Below are positions 1 to 12,524 of a stretch of DNA of 64,000 nt, in pieces. This DNA comes from Pristionchus mayeri (lineage: Eukaryota; Nematoda; Chromadorea; Rhabditida; Neodiplogasteridae): the NCBI GenBank assembly GCA_036245805.1, contig BTRK01000005.1, positions 23,288,984 through 23,352,983 of the forward strand. The letters are read 5' to 3'. Both the position numbers and the translations under genes were made by a program. Position 1 is the stretch's first letter, and the number at the start of each line of letters is the position of its first letter. Below the pieces are notes generated by a model. It searched no databases, was not told the DNA's origin, and saw nothing but the letters and a program-made list of their open reading frames with translations.

Positions 1-239
1 CATCTCAATGTCAGATATGGGTCGCGTCCCCTAAGGCAATCCCTCAAGTGATCCTTCATCTCTCCCTCATCACAAAAAAGTAAGCAAGAAGCAATATCAT
101 CGGCAACGAACATAGGAGACGTTAAATCAGGCGATCGATTCCTAATTTTGCTTGTAAGTTCTTCATCATTGGTTCAAATCCATACCAAGCGTTTCATGGG
201 AAGGAACCACTGTTGTTGTTCAAATAAGTCCCAGAGTGA
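1..239 (-). pseudogene. Unrecognised partial reading frame at window edge
   Basis: Reading leftward from about 239 to the window edge there is a frame of roughly 79 codons broken by one TGA near 174. The longest uninterrupted part (about 57 codons) contains a Cys/His-rich patch, CLLFCDEGEMKDHLRDC, which could bind zinc but matches no family I can name. It lies where the ARFGEF intron after position 1062 should run, so a degenerate transposon gene is more likely than an ARFGEF exon; no Sec7 residues are visible. Its remainder is outside the window. Confidence 0.25.
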
Positions 240-1061
240 TCAAGAACATGGTATATGACATCATCATAGTGTATAAATGGTTGACTTTGGATTTTTCTGG
301 GTAGTCATTCTAACAGCTTTTCTCAATTTATTGCACAACTGCCAAAGCTGCAATTACTTTTCGTAGAGAAAAAGTAATACAGTACTTCCAGTGATCAAAA
401 AATTTGTTACAGTAATATCGAATATATGTGCATGCAGTTGATCATGTTTACTGAACTAGATTTTTATTTTTTTAAAGCTGCTGCCACTGTGATGAGAAGG
501 AGATCACAATCAATAAAAACTGTGGAGCGGCATCTTTGCCTTTCTTCGAATTAATTATGTGAAATGACGGAAAGTCCAGAATTTGTGAACCACAATTGAA
601 GATGTTTGCCGAACCAGCTTTCTTTTTTTATTTTCATAGAATCTGTTCATTATTGAATGAACGTCTTATTCAGGAAAAACTGAGGAGCGGCATCTTTTAC
701 TTTTTTCAGACAATCGAATTTGAATTCGCGGGATATAAGGAAACATCGAAATTGCAGAATTATCCCCGGCTTTGATTTTTGATTTTCCGGTTTGGTGGTC
801 CCTACTTACAATAAGCGTAGTTTTTTAAATGGAGAAAATTATCATTTATTTGTGATGAGTTGCTCATCATTCACTCGTTTGCCTCGCTGTAATGGGTAGG
901 TGGGGGTTGAAATTGAGAACTGAATACCCGTGGAGTTGGGAGTCAAGAACCGGGGGGGGGGACAAATTAATGTATTTCCCGACTGGGGCTGGGGCAGAGC
1001 TCTAATCCGGTGGGATCTTGAAGTTGGCTTCCTATGGCCAACATAACTACTCATTACTCAC
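240..1061. other. ARFGEF intron remainder, no gene recognised
   Basis: This stretch follows the last visible ARFGEF exon. It holds two short direct repeats sharing GGAGCGGCATCTTT (near 528 and 686), a G-run at 952-961 and low-complexity AT-rich DNA. I searched for the next Sec7 exon in the reverse strand and did not find it. Confidence 0.5.
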
Positions 1062-4000
1062 TCGTTGGGATCTCCGAGATAATCTCCCACTACAGTCTTA
1101 TCCAATCGATCTTCCTTCAGTAAGAATTCTGCTATCTCCAATGGTTCCTTCCCGACGAATCCATGCTCCTCAACTTAATTGATACTCCCTCGCTTGCTCC
1201 CATCAAACCTGTAGATAGGCGAGTCCTTCCTTCGGCTTCCTACCGAACATCTCAATTCCCTGTTCCATCTTGTCCTTCATTTGTTTCATTTGTTCTAGCA
1301 AGCAGAAGTCCTCTTCCTTCTTTCTCTTTCCATCCTTCTCTCCTTCCTTGATACTGCTCCCACTCTCACTCATCGTGTACCACTCGACTTGTCCCTTCAT
1401 CATCTCCACTAGACACTCCAATCCGAGTAGTCGCATCTCTCTATCTCGTTCCTTCTGGGGGGAGATCTCCGATACAGAAAGCCGAGCACTTTTAGAGATC
1501 ACGTCGACGAGAGAGGCGAATACATTGTGACAAGTCATGTCACAGTCGTAGTTTACGAACAGATCCACCAGCATCTCAAACACAATACCTTACTAAACTT
1601 TTTTATTTTTGAGACTATAGCTAAAGCTTTTCCTCTCGGAATTCTCGCAACTATACAACCATGAACTAAACAATTCGCAACTATGAAATATCGCAACAAG
1701 TGTCAATATTGCTCAAGGTAGTTAGGGAGAGCAGGTGGGTTTCTTCAAAATGCTTCTAAAATAAAATGCGCCTAGAATCCAATAGTTTATGAACTGCTGA
1801 TACGATTTCGACACCAAAAAATTAAAAATTTTACGAAATAAATTAATTATTCGAATTAACTAAATTAACGCCGAGGCTGAGATACAGTACGCTCGGTCTT
1901 CCAACATTGACTTAATCAGCGACTGACTTTTTGTCTTCGTATTTTTCATTATTTATTTTTCTTAATTTTTAAACTGAAATTATATGAAAATATGTTTTCG
2001 AATTGATATACATGTCATTCTGGGAATCATAGACCAAGAAAATAGCTTATTACTGAGCTTATCACTGTTTGTCATAGGAACATCGCGTGTTCTGCTTTCA
2101 GACCGAGAAAGTAGCATTCCGTTCGATGACACCTGGCCTTGCTACGCGAAAAGACATTCTTTAGGGTCAGTAGATTGAATTGGCATAGGAATATAAGGGG
2201 TGTCAAAGGACGGAAGTACATTATCGATCGAAGGAAACTGGGCATCACAAAACGTCGCGGGTTTTCAGTCTAAAACTCGATGCAACTTTAATGCTCCCTC
2301 TGCCACATTAACGCAAATCGCGGCATTGTGTGCTCTAGAGTCCCTAAATTGTATGCGTAACGAAATATAAGGTGTGGCAGACGGAGCAAATCAATAATAG
2401 GTCGATTGAGTGGAAACTAGAAACACAGTTTTCTAAATTGACTATGAACCGCATTATACCGGCCTCACAGTGGTCAAAATGATCTGGGAATATAATTGAC
2501 ATAGGGAGCATTCATTCGGAAAGGAAAAAAATAATCTGTATCAAAAACAAAATGTTGAAAACAACTGAAAAAGTTTTGAAAGTTCAGAAGCGATTTAGAA
2601 TCGTAAACTGAAAAGAGATGGGGGTATACTGTAAGTTGGAATTCTGAAATGACCATTCTCTGCGGTCCCTAAAGGTAGTTCGATGTTTTATATATATGTT
2701 TAACGGGTACAAATTATTTTCAGTGGCGTATCCTTTTTTTTAAAGTGGCGTATCCTGGCTTTGCAAGCAAAGTCAACAGCTAAGAGAGTTTTGGCAAAAT
2801 CTCAATTCAATGAAAGGAGTGAGATCCTACTACAGTATTTTAAAAAATCAATTCAATAAAAATGCCGGGATCAACAGCCAAAATTTGTTCAATATTTTCT
2901 AAGGTCTCGCGAGGACATCTGAATATTTTCGCATAGAAAAATTAAACTGTAATAGTTTTGTATTAATTCATATTATTTCATTGTAATGGGCATTGTCAAA
3001 GATAGTGAGCGAATTTTGGCTGCTGATCCCGGGATTTTTATTGAATTTATTGTTCTTTGTTATATGGTCTCATTCCTTTCATTGAATTAAAATTTTCCCA
3101 AAATTCACTCAGCTGTTGAGTTTGCTTGCAAAGACATACGCCACCTTCCCCCGGAAAGTGGATCTCGGGACTTTTATTGACTCGGAGCGATTAATTTGTC
3201 TTCGTGAATAGTGTTTTCTACTTATTGCCTTGAAAGGATAGAGAGGGAAATTTCAGCTCGGGTCCAAGAGAATCGTATTATTCGAGGGATTCTTGTGATA
3301 CATTTAGTGGTTTAGCGGATAAAACGGAGCTTCACATGAAGAGAAAGCATATCACGCCTCTCACAAGAGAATCGAGCTAAAATCGCTATTCTAGGGAATG
3401 GAGCGGAAATCGCCAAAATGGTTCTAACACGTTTTGGACACCTTGAGACATCTCTAACACTCCCCCAAAGTGTCATTATGCATGCTTCATTTTGGGGCTC
3501 CCTACACTGGGTCGGAACTAGACACCTCCCACTTTGAGAGCTTTTATCGCGGTCACGGTGAAAGATAGAGCTAAATTGACATCTGAGAGACCCCGACTCA
3601 TTTTTCGAGCTCTATAATTTTTGAATCAGAGCGATCATTTTCGCCCGCGCAAGCCGATCAGAGCGGTGAAGGATGAAATGAAAATGCCTGTTGAAAATTG
3701 ACTTCAAATGATCCCGAAACGAAAAAAGGACAAAAGTTGCACACCTTCATGCATTTTTGGCGCAAGATACTCATTGGACAGCTCATGATCAGCCCTACAT
3801 TCTCCTAGAATTATGGCTGCATCTTTGTCCACATTTTCGAGAAAATTAGCCTTGAATTTACCATGGTTCATTTGCATATCTATGGAAAATGAAATATATA
3901 TATCGATAGAGCACGAAAAATGAGATAGGGTCTCTCAGAGGTCAATTTAGCTCTATCTTTCACCGTGACCGCGATAAAAGCTCTCAAAGTGGGAGGTGCC

Positions 4001-7000
4001 TAGTTCCAACCCAATGTAGGGAGCCCCAAAATGAAGCATTCATGGTGAGACTTTCGGGGAGTGTTAGGGATGTCTCAAGGTACCCAAAACGTGTTAGAAC
4101 CATTTTGGCGATTTCCGCTCCATTCCCTAGAATAGTTCGATTCTCTCATTGAGAGGCGTGATATGATTGCATCGCCTCGTTCGGTATTTTCCCTGTGATC
4201 TACGTTATAGTGACTCAGGTTGGAAGCTTTCAATTCCCCCCTCCTCCCTTTCCACTCCCAGAGGGGACACAACTGATAATGCCCGTTTGGCCCCAACATA
4301 CCGCTTGTAATTTAACACTTTCGGTTGTGATAGAAACTATAAATTTCGGATTTAGCATCCCACCCATATTGGACGAATATCCCCAAAAGCAAGATACTTG
4401 GATCTGAGTTTGAACGGATGTCGATACTCTTCCCCCGTGCCAATTTCTCCCGGCCAAAATTGCCCTGAAGCTTCGCGAATCCCAATCTGTACAATCGCTT
4501 TTGCCCAGCTTCGAGGGACGTACCCAACAGTAGGCAAAAATAGAAAAAGCTTAGCAATACTTCCTGCAGGGGCCAAAACTCGAACTTATAACACCATGGG
4601 ATGAAATTTGCAGCGCCTTAGACCACTAGGCCATGGATTCTACCGTTAGGGCAACGGCGCCTTTTAATCCGTTCGCTAAACAGAAGTTTAAAAATAAACT
4701 AATAGCGATGAATAATTATTAAGATGGTAAATGTACTTGTGGAGCGGAGACGACTTTGGAGACAGTATTGAGTAGAATCCATTTGTGTTCGAAGGAACAA
4801 GAAGGGGAATCGAGCATCGAGAGGATCATCTCTTTGAAGAACACCTGTACAGTGGGAAACAATGAGGAGGGGGGAGGGAGCTTCCCATTGGAAGATCTCA
4901 AATCAGTCACGAACCTCTATCTGCAGCTTTAGATGATGTTTAAGTTTGTCCAGAAGTTCTACGAATATTGCTAAAGTCTTTTCGAAAACAGCTACGATTG
5001 GCGAGACAGCGTTATTGGAAAGAGTCACGCAGAGTGATTTCTTGATCAAGCTGATGAATGGAGGACTCGACTGCAAATTAAATTCATAAGGAAGTCTGTG
5101 GACTATACTTTAGAAAATTCATAATTGGAAATAAAATTTAGAGTGACCCACAGATAGAATCACAATACTGATTTTCGGGATTCCAGTCGTTGGCCATTTT
5201 TCCAAGAGCCAGCTTTTAGGCGCTTTTAGGCAAAGGCATCGTTTTCCCAATACCCTGTTTAGAGCTATGGTCCCATTCAAAATTCCTTTTCCCCGAATTA
5301 CTCAACGGTTGTCCGCGCGGTACCGTATATACAGGGTGGTCCAAAAATATGGTGACGGAGATTTTCAATTGTTTCTCGCCAACCAGTGGGTCTTGTGGCT
5401 CACATTCAACAATATATATTCACATCTATACAGGTCGCCTATATTAAGGTTTCCAGCTGAATAGATATAACACGTCATATTCTGTTAATTAAAATGTGTT
5501 TCTGGAAAATTATGCCGTGCTCCGCTCACTTTTTTGCCTTCTCTAACTTCAAAATAGTGAAAATTCAAAATATTTCTTATGCATAAAAGGGTCATAATTT
5601 TGTCCAATAAATATCCTTTCGAATTCCATGTGCAAATCCGGACAAACCGCTAGCTGAAAAATGATATTGCAATTTGAATAAAATACAATATTTTCAAAAC
5701 ACCTCCAAAACCTCAAAAAAATTGAACTTCTAAAAACATTATTCTGATTTTCACAGACCGAATAGCCGTAAAAATAAATCAGAAAAGGTGTGGCATTAAC
5801 ACGGCAAAATGTGATTTTTAGAGCCATTTGAAAAGCTCTGTGTTCACATTTACGTACGCGGGAGATATAAGAATGATTGCCCCCCAGTGCGCCGTTTTCA
5901 AAAATTGCCTTTTGTTAATTATCGCCGCAATATTAGACATAGCCTCTAGCCATAACTGGTATATTTCAATTCTACATGCATCACTAATTTCACTAAAAAT
6001 ATGTAGATGTACGTGAGTCGAATAGTATTTTCAGGGGAACCATTTTACTTCGACCTACTTTGAGGCGAAAATGTGTTCTTATTCGGTAACTTGGCCAGAC
6101 AAGTGTTTGATACTCGGAAATAAGACGGGCCTAAGAGCTGAAATTTTAAGGCAAACTAGATAAATGACTGAGTAGCAACCATGCACAATTGTATAGCTAT
6201 AGATTCAAAACTGAGGATTTGGCACCCTGGAGAAAAATGTCACCATATTTTTGCAATTTCTACCGTATTTGTAAGTTATTTTTCAAAATTCTAAAGAAGC
6301 GCAGGGAATCTATAATGGTAAATTTTGCACTTTTTAAATTTCTACAAAAGCGGAGGGACATCTGCTGCGCTCTGCGAATTACGGTTGGTCAGCATTGATA
6401 GTGACTATTTTGAAAGTGGTTGTTGAAACATAATCATACCGTGCCCTGCCGTATCACCGCTCCCAGATAAAGTTCAAACACCACTACCGTACTTTCAGAT
6501 TACTAGCCCACGGCCCTCGGAACATCGACATAGACCTTTTGAAAATGTGTCACCGCATCATGCGGAATCAAGCAAAACCTTCTCCGTGCGTTCACGTTGG
6601 AACTAACAAGTTTATGAGGGCGAGCCGCTTCGCGGTGCGCGAACTATTTTTTTAGAATCAAAGACGAACAATTTCTGAAATCTTTAATTTTCGAATTCCT
6701 GATTCTGGGTACAATGATTAACATATCGATCGATTAAGCGGGAAAGCCGAAAAATTGAAAAAACCAAAGGGCCAGACAGCTCTAGCAGTTACCTGGAGCA
6801 TATATATGATTAGTATAATTTATCAATTTAATTTATTCCCATTCGTTTTCGAGAAAATCGACCTTGAATGTAGCGTGGTTAAAATGAACATTCTGGGGAT
6901 TTGAATTATATAGATCGATAGAGCTCGAAAAATGAGCCGGTGTCACTCAGAGGTCGATTTTGCTCTATCTATCACTGTTTTCTAAAAATTGGCTCTTGAA

Positions 7001-10000
7001 GTGAGTGATGCCGAAATGCGACCCGGTGCAGGAAGGTTCAAAATGAAGTCTGCGCAACAAAACTTCGGGGGCACTCAGACATGCCCCCAGGATGGCGAAC
7101 ACCGGTTAGAACTCATTTCACGATTTCCTCTCCATTCCCACGAACGGCTATTTTAACTCGATTCTTTCGTGAGAGGCGTGATATGCATTCGTTGAAAATT
7201 GCTTATAGGATACATTTCATGTTCTCGTTTGTTGTCTCATTATCTAGCAGATAATAAATACTGACCTGAAGCACAGGCCCAGAATTCTGCAGTACGAGGA
7301 GGAGCATCTCGAGAGCGAATGTCTTCGATCGGAGATGAGTATCCCTTTGAGGACCCTTCTTCTACACAATTATTAATGCACCTACTTTGGGTCATTTAGA
7401 TCCCCTTCTCCCTTCTGTGAGAGAACACACAACGCTCGAAAAACGAGAAATGCGTCCTTCTGGTAGATGTTTGCAAATTGATAGACATCGGGCGAGAATT
7501 CACTATCATGAACTGAGGAGGTTTCCCCGCTTGCCTTCTGAAAACAAAGAATCTCGTGTCCGCTCTATCCACTTTAACCTAACCGTATCGTTGGAAAGCC
7601 GTCCAACAATCGATTCCACAACATCCCTCACTATCCTTTCATCGTCCTTTTCTTCTCCCATGTTCTCCATCCGAGAAAATACTGCATTCATTACCTCAAT
7701 TTAAATATTATAATGTTGTATAAGATATGTGGGATAATATCATAAGCGAGCAATATCGGCCAGAGTGAGGCACGTTGTTTTCACGGGAGGGTGACAAAAA
7801 GGAAAACGACAAAACGGAAACAAATCACAGCTCCAGCGTGAATCGACGAAGGAACTTGGGAGTTGTTGCATTGTTACCAGAATACGCACTACTACATTTA
7901 CATATACAATTTTTGTTACCAGACGATCTTGAGTTTCACCCCAAATCAACGACCCGGGGTTCATGGTCTAACGATTTCCATGAACCCCTATACGTTAAAA
8001 CTCAATATCGCTTGTAACAAGAATTGTATATGTAAATGTAGTAGAGCGCATAGTGGTAACAATGCAGCAACTACCAAATCCCTAGGTCGAATCTCGTTGA
8101 ATCTGTGAATTGTTTCCGTTTTTATTTCGTTTTGTCACCCCCCCCCCCCGTTTTCACTAGAGAAAAAAGCTTCTCGAAATTATTCACCAAATTTATAAGG
8201 AGTGCTGATATATTACGAACTATGCATATATTTTTTGTTCCATCATGCCTGACCATATTTTACACTTTCTTTTTCATGATTCGCTATAGAGTTAAATTTT
8301 CACTTTCCCGAGTACTGTCAAATTTGAAGTTTAGACAACAAGCAATTTCCTGATCAGGTTCAATTCAGGCACGTTTTAACGATTTCCGTTCCAGAAACAT
8401 TAGGTGGAAAAGGTTTTCCAATGTCGATGAGCAAGGGACCGTGAACATGTAAAAAAGCCTGAATTACCGTGGCATTCAAAACGGCAACTTGTAAAGTAAA
8501 CCGTAAACCAGGTCCCTTGAGGAAGCTATAGCCAAAAGTTTTCGTGAAAAACATGTGCCAGCTTTGTCCAACTCTTAGAGAATCGTAATATATCACATAA
8601 ACAGTTAAAATAAAATAGGAAAGGTAAACCAGGAAAGGTATATTGTCCCATTAGAAATTGTATCACTACTGTATAGTTTAATCCGGAATAGACTGTTTGT
8701 TTGCACCAGCACGTACAGTATCGCTCATAAGTTAGCGTCCAAAACTTTAGCACTCTGTAATTCTAGAACCAGATATCCTATCAGGCTAAAATTTTAACTG
8801 TAGTTACAAAATTCATCGGGGAATCAGATGCACTTGTTTAGAACTCACCAAATTTGCATATTATTGCATAGCGATGACGCAATTACACTTTTTTCTGCAC
8901 TTTTTTCGAAGGCGATATTTCCTCGGAGAAATTTTCCTTGCCTGTTAAACTTTCAGAGCATTGAAACACGTCCAAGGACTACTCAAAAAAAAAATTCAAG
9001 TTGCTGCGACCTCGCACCTGGTTGCTGCAGGCTCTGCAAGTTTTGAGCTGAAAACTCATAACTTTGCTTCTAGGCAAGCTACAGACTCGTTCAAAGAAGC
9101 CAAACTAGCGACTTCGCCCCATTCCAACTTTTTCGGATCGCCCGAGGCCTCGCGAGCCTTTCACAACACTCACGCTGCGGGGAGTGAGAGCAGGTTGTGA
9201 AGCATTTTTGATTAAATTCCGTAGGGAATGTCAGTCAACCACGTTTAGCACCAATTTTACGCATGAAAATATAATAGTAAGCGACTGGTGAGAGTCTGCT
9301 TAAAACGTTGTAAAAGGCTCGTGAGGCCTCGGGCGATCCGAAAAAGTTGGAATGGGGAAATCGATCGCCACGGTCCGGAAAGTGAAGCTGACCCTACCAA
9401 AACTAGGGAATAGTCTCTTTGATGGATTTTCAACGTTCCTGTGCAAGAACCACATCTTATGCAAATGCGCGCTTGAAATGGTAAGCGGTAAAAGTTGAGC
9501 CTTCCGAAAAAGTGACTTTTTTGTGCGTTGAGGGCAAATGACAAGCTATCGATACCAAACTTTCAGGATAATCTAAGGTCATAATAAGGATCATTTGGCT
9601 TCTTTGAACGAGTCTCTAGCTTGCCTAGAAGCAAAGTTATGAGTTTTCAGCTCGAAACTTGCAGCACCTGCAGCAACCAGGTGCGAGGTCGCAGCAACTT
9701 GAATTTTTTTCTGAGTAGTCCTTGGACGTGTTTCAATGCTCTAAAAGTTTAACAGGCAAGGAAAATTTCTCCGAGGAAATATCGCCTTCGAAAAAAGTGC
9801 AGAAAAAAGTGTAATTGCGTCATCGCTATGCAATAATATGCAAATTTGGTGAGTTCTAAACAAGTGCATCTGATTCCCCGATGAATTTTGTAACTACAGT
9901 TAAAATTTTAGCCTGATAGGATATCTGGTTCTAGAATTACAGAGTGCTAAAGTTTTGGACGCTAACTTATGAGCGATACTGTACGTGCTGGTGCAAACAA

Positions 10001-11697
10001 ACAGTCTATTCCGGATTAAACTATACAGTAGTGATACAATTTCTAATGGGACAATATACCTTTCCTGGTTTACCTTTCCTATTTTATTTTAACTGTTTAT
10101 GTGATATATTACGATTCTCTAAGAGTTGGACAAAGCTGGCACATGTTTTTCACGAAAACTTTTGGCTATAGCTTCCTCAAGGGACCTGGTTTACGGTTTA
10201 CTTTACAAGTTGCCGTTTTGAATGCCACGGTAATTCAGGCTTTTTTACATGTTCACGGTCCCTTGCTCATCGACATTGGAAAACCTTTTCCACCTAATGT
10301 TTCTGGAACGGAAATCGTTAAAACGTGCCTGAATTGAACCTGATCAGGAAATTGCTTGTTGTCTAAACTTCAAATTTGACAGTACTCGGGAAAGTGAAAA
10401 TTTAACTCTATAGCGAATCATGAAAAAGAAAGTGTAAAATATGGTCAGGCATGATGGAACAAAAAATATATGCATAGTTCGTAATGACTTTTTTGTGCGT
10501 TGAGGGCAAATGACAAGCTATCGATACCAAACTTTCAGGATAATCTAAGGTCATAATAAGGATCATTTGGCTTCTTTGAACGAGTCTCTAGCTTGCCTAG
10601 AAGCAAAGTTATGAGTTTTCAGCTCGAAACTTGCAGCACCTGCAGCAACCAGGTGCGAGGTCGCAGCAACTTGAATTTTTTTCTGAGTAGTCCTTGGACG
10701 TGTTTCAATGCTCTGAAAGTTTAACAGGCAAGGAAAATTTCTCCGAGGAAATATCGCCTTCGAAAAAAGTGCAGAAAAAAGTGTAATTGCGTCATCGCTA
10801 TGCAATAATATGCAAATTTGGTGAGTTCTAAACAAGTGCATCTGATTCCCCGATGAATTTCGTATATACAATTAAATAAAAAGAAAAGAAAAAAGTGTGT
10901 GGGAGGGCTCACTTGAGATAAACTTCCTCTCGCTGTCGCTTCGTTAATTGGAGATTTAGTCACTAGGAAGATAGTGAAGCATACGCGCACCTCAACATCC
11001 CATGGTTTGAAAATAGTCAGATGTTAACATACGGCATCCAGAAGAGACTTCTCGTGGACAGGGCATTCATTACCGAGAACGACTGCCAGGATCGCCTCAA
11101 AAGCACATGACACATATGAACTTCAGTGACTAAGATAAGTAATACCTTCAATATCTGGAGAAGTACTTGTTCATCCGCATGATCTCTCTCGAAGGAAGAG
11201 CATATTATGGAAATGATTCTATCCGTCACTGTCCGGTCTGGACTTGTTTTGTCAACTGCTGATCCTTTGATATGTCCATGAGCAATCAATTTCTGCCATG
11301 GTTTCCATATAGATTAACATTTTTAATGCATAATAATTACCTGAAGACTGTCGAGAGAGTTATAAACAATCTTTGGAGACTTTGATCTACAAGCGAGTTC
11401 GAACGGAAGAAGAAAATTCTCTGCGCTAACGGATACTTTAACATCCGGCAGAATCACATTCGAAGTCCCATTCTCGCCGATCATAGACTTTAGCTGCTCT
11501 GAAAGATCAATTTACTAAAGTGACATAGGAAACGAGAATATTCATGCTATATGCCTACTGTTCATACCAAGTGCTGATTCGCATGCTTTCTTCAACTCTG
11601 TATTTTCTTTTCTTCTGATATCCTTCTCAGCGAGAATCTTCTCTATTGCACTTTTAAGAAACATCGGGCTCGTCGAAGAGGAATTTACAATATGCAT
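1062..11697 (-). CDS. ARFGEF: ARFGEF/BIG-family Arf guanine nucleotide exchange factor, N-terminal 12 exons (partial)
   Basis: Homolog of BIG1/BIG2, the large Sec7 exchange factors that load GTP onto Arf at the trans-Golgi and endosomes. Exons on the minus strand: 11568-11697 (start MHIVNSSSTSP), 11341-11498, 11146-11292, 11033-11095, 10913-10990, 7584-7694, 7386-7537, 7266-7344, 4915-5070, 4737-4844, 1209-1574, 1062-1168. About 551 residues are seen: the DCB region (LLPFELACRSKSPKIV, IAHGHIKGSAVDKTSP), SRMEN, the HUS region (YQKDAFLVFRALCVLSQK, LLLVLQNSGPVLQ, VFFKEMILSMLD, FVNYDCD) and the first part of Sec7 (EFLLKEDRLDKTVVGDYLGD). The Sec7 glutamate finger and everything after lie beyond the left edge or past a repeat-filled intron. 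All splice phases used fit. Most introns are 37-70 nt; three are 2195, 3162 and 3218 bp and hold foldback elements. No frameshift or stop was seen in the exons. Confidence 0.93.
2722..3144. mobile_element. Foldback element, about 420 bp
   Basis: The left arm beginning GTGGCGTATCC and the right arm ending ATACGCCACC are inverted copies over roughly 150 nt each, both including GCAAGC followed by an AACAGCT segment and a CAATGAAAGGA segment. There is no coding capacity. It sits inside an ARFGEF intron. Confidence 0.75.
3348..4166. mobile_element. Foldback family A element (TIR ATATCACGCCTCTC), 0.8 kb
   Basis: The terminal inverted repeats are about 270 nt long, starting ATATCACGCCTCTC and ending GAGAGGCGTGATAT. 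Arms share AAGTGTTAG/CTAACACT and a GATAGAGCTAAATTGAC segment. Related copies are a right half at about 6840-7188 and a 1.0 kb copy at 49786-50804. No transposase frame is present, so it is non-autonomous. Confidence 0.85.
4480..4675 (-). repeat. tRNA-derived SINE-like repeat
   Basis: In the minus orientation the segment carries a tRNA box A-like GGCCTAGTGGTCTAAGG, followed downstream by a weak box B. A second copy lies at 30340-30600, where box B reads GGTTCGACTCC. The stems do not close as a functional tRNA. Copies share a block with CCCAACAGTAGGCAAAAAT. Confidence 0.55.
5331..6255. mobile_element. Possible mariner-like non-autonomous element
   Basis: The left end reads ACAGGGTGGTCCAAAAATAT and the right end holds the inverted GTCACCATATTTTTGCA. 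The match covers about 15 of 17 bases around TGGTGAC. The interior has many stops and no transposase motif. The ends resemble Tc1/mariner tips by general appearance only. Confidence 0.35.
6840..7188. mobile_element. Foldback family A, partial copy
   Basis: It shares the arm motifs CGATAGAGCTCGAAAAATGA and the terminal GAGAGGCGTGATAT with the element at 3348-4166. The opposite arm is missing, so it is a solo half or a deletion derivative. Confidence 0.7.
7777..8158. mobile_element. Foldback family B element
   Basis: Arms are inverted over most of the element: GGGTGACAAAA at the left, TTTTGTCACCC at the right (with a long C run), plus ACTACATTTACATATACAA and its complement. A second member with the same arm motifs is at about 56250-56785. 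Confidence 0.75.
8217..10482. repeat. Giant palindrome, arms about 0.9 kb
   Basis: The left arm (8217 to about 9170) and right arm (about 9312-10482) are near-identical inverted copies. The arm-internal translations of 8526-8753 (minus) and 9944-10171 (plus) are identical over 75 residues. The right arm holds an extra segment of about 235 bp (9355-9590) absent from the left. The inner turn contains GCCCGAGGCCTCGCGAGCC on one side and its near complement on the other. No protein family was recognised in the arms. Confidence 0.88.
10485..10858. repeat. Direct third copy of palindrome segment
   Basis: Bases 10485-10858 repeat 9522-9895 almost exactly in the same orientation (start GACTTTTTTGTGCGTTGAGG). 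The copy abuts the outer end of the right arm. Confidence 0.88.
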
Positions 11698-11955
11698 TTA
11701 ACAACTGTTGAGCATTATTATACTATCAAGAATCTGTAAAAAAACAACTAAAGACCACTGCAAAGGAATAAAACGAGCAAGCGAGTAGAACACATGAATA
11801 GAATACTGAACCGCGTATGATAAATCACCGGTTAATAAAAAGTAGAAGAATCTCGATTCAGATAACTAGCGGCCGGCCGGTTAACATACTTGGGCGTATC
11901 CGAGCGTTGATGCGCGTTTAATGCTGAGTAGGTGCGCGTTATTTGGCCTAATAAC

Positions 11956-11988
11956 TCCACCCTCTTTCTTCTTAAGAAAGAGGGTGGA
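11956..11988. repeat. Perfect short hairpin between divergent genes
   Basis: TCCACCCTCTTTCTT is followed by a three-base spacer and its exact complement. It lies about 260 bp upstream of the ARFGEF start. Function is unknown; it could be the tip of an element or a structured 5' region. Confidence 0.7.
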
Positions 11989-12524
11989 CTTTTATATCTA
12001 TGCATAGACGCTTGCAAGCTTTGTACAACTATTGGTATTTACCCCCTTTTTCCATTTTTTTATCTTCATTATTGAACATGGATATTCATGTTTTGTTGCA
12101 TATTTCAGCGCAAAATCGGAAACGTAACCGGGGAAAGGAAGGCCCCGTGCTGATATTTTACAGAAAGCCCGCAAATACAAAAAAAAAACAGATATTTACT
12201 GATCCACAATACTCACTTCTTTCTAATCAGTTTTAATGGGTATGGAATTTTTCTTAAATATAATATAATTAAAAATTCTAAAGAAAAATATTAATCTGGG
12301 AAACCATGCTCAAAATTAATCGATCAACTGTGTTATCAATATAATAATCAATTTACTTCGAGCATGATTCTCTCGGAGAATCTTGAAAACGAAGCAGTAA
12401 ATTTTTTTTGTATAGACACGTCTTCCGTAGATCAAATTGATCAGAGCGAGATATCCCTTACTTTAACTACCAGAAGTTTTGCTGCGATTTTTTCAGGAAT
12501 TGAATTCAAATTTCAATTCGCACA

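Larger units (their letters stand above)
1575..4736. other. 3.16 kb ARFGEF intron (between exons 10 and 11)
   Basis: The exons on either side join in phase and match adjacent parts of BIG proteins, so this is one intron. It contains a foldback at 2722-3144, a long-TIR element at 3348-4166 and a tRNA-like block near 4480-4670. The parts at 1575-2270 and 2420-2720 show only AT-rich sequence with short inverted repeats (for example around 2288-2310 and 2368-2390). Confidence 0.8.
5071..7265. other. 2.2 kb ARFGEF intron (between exons 8 and 9)
   Basis: Flanking exons join in phase (…NSGPVLQ to SSPPFIS…). The intron holds a possible mariner-like element (5331-6255) and the right half of a family A foldback (about 6840-7188). 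Nothing coding was recognised in 6260-6830. Confidence 0.75.
7695..10912. other. 3.2 kb ARFGEF intron (between exons 5 and 6)
   Basis: Exon 5 (…ARGSLSQ) and exon 6 (VMNA…) join in phase at a position continuous in BIG proteins. The intron is filled by a foldback at 7777-8158, a giant palindrome at 8217-10482 and a third arm copy at 10485-10858. Confidence 0.85.

Noticed and set aside
8526..10171. Two identical 75-residue frames (8526-8753 minus, 9944-10171 plus) as a duplicated gene
   Set aside because: They are the two arms of one palindrome; identity of the DNA explains identity of the translations.
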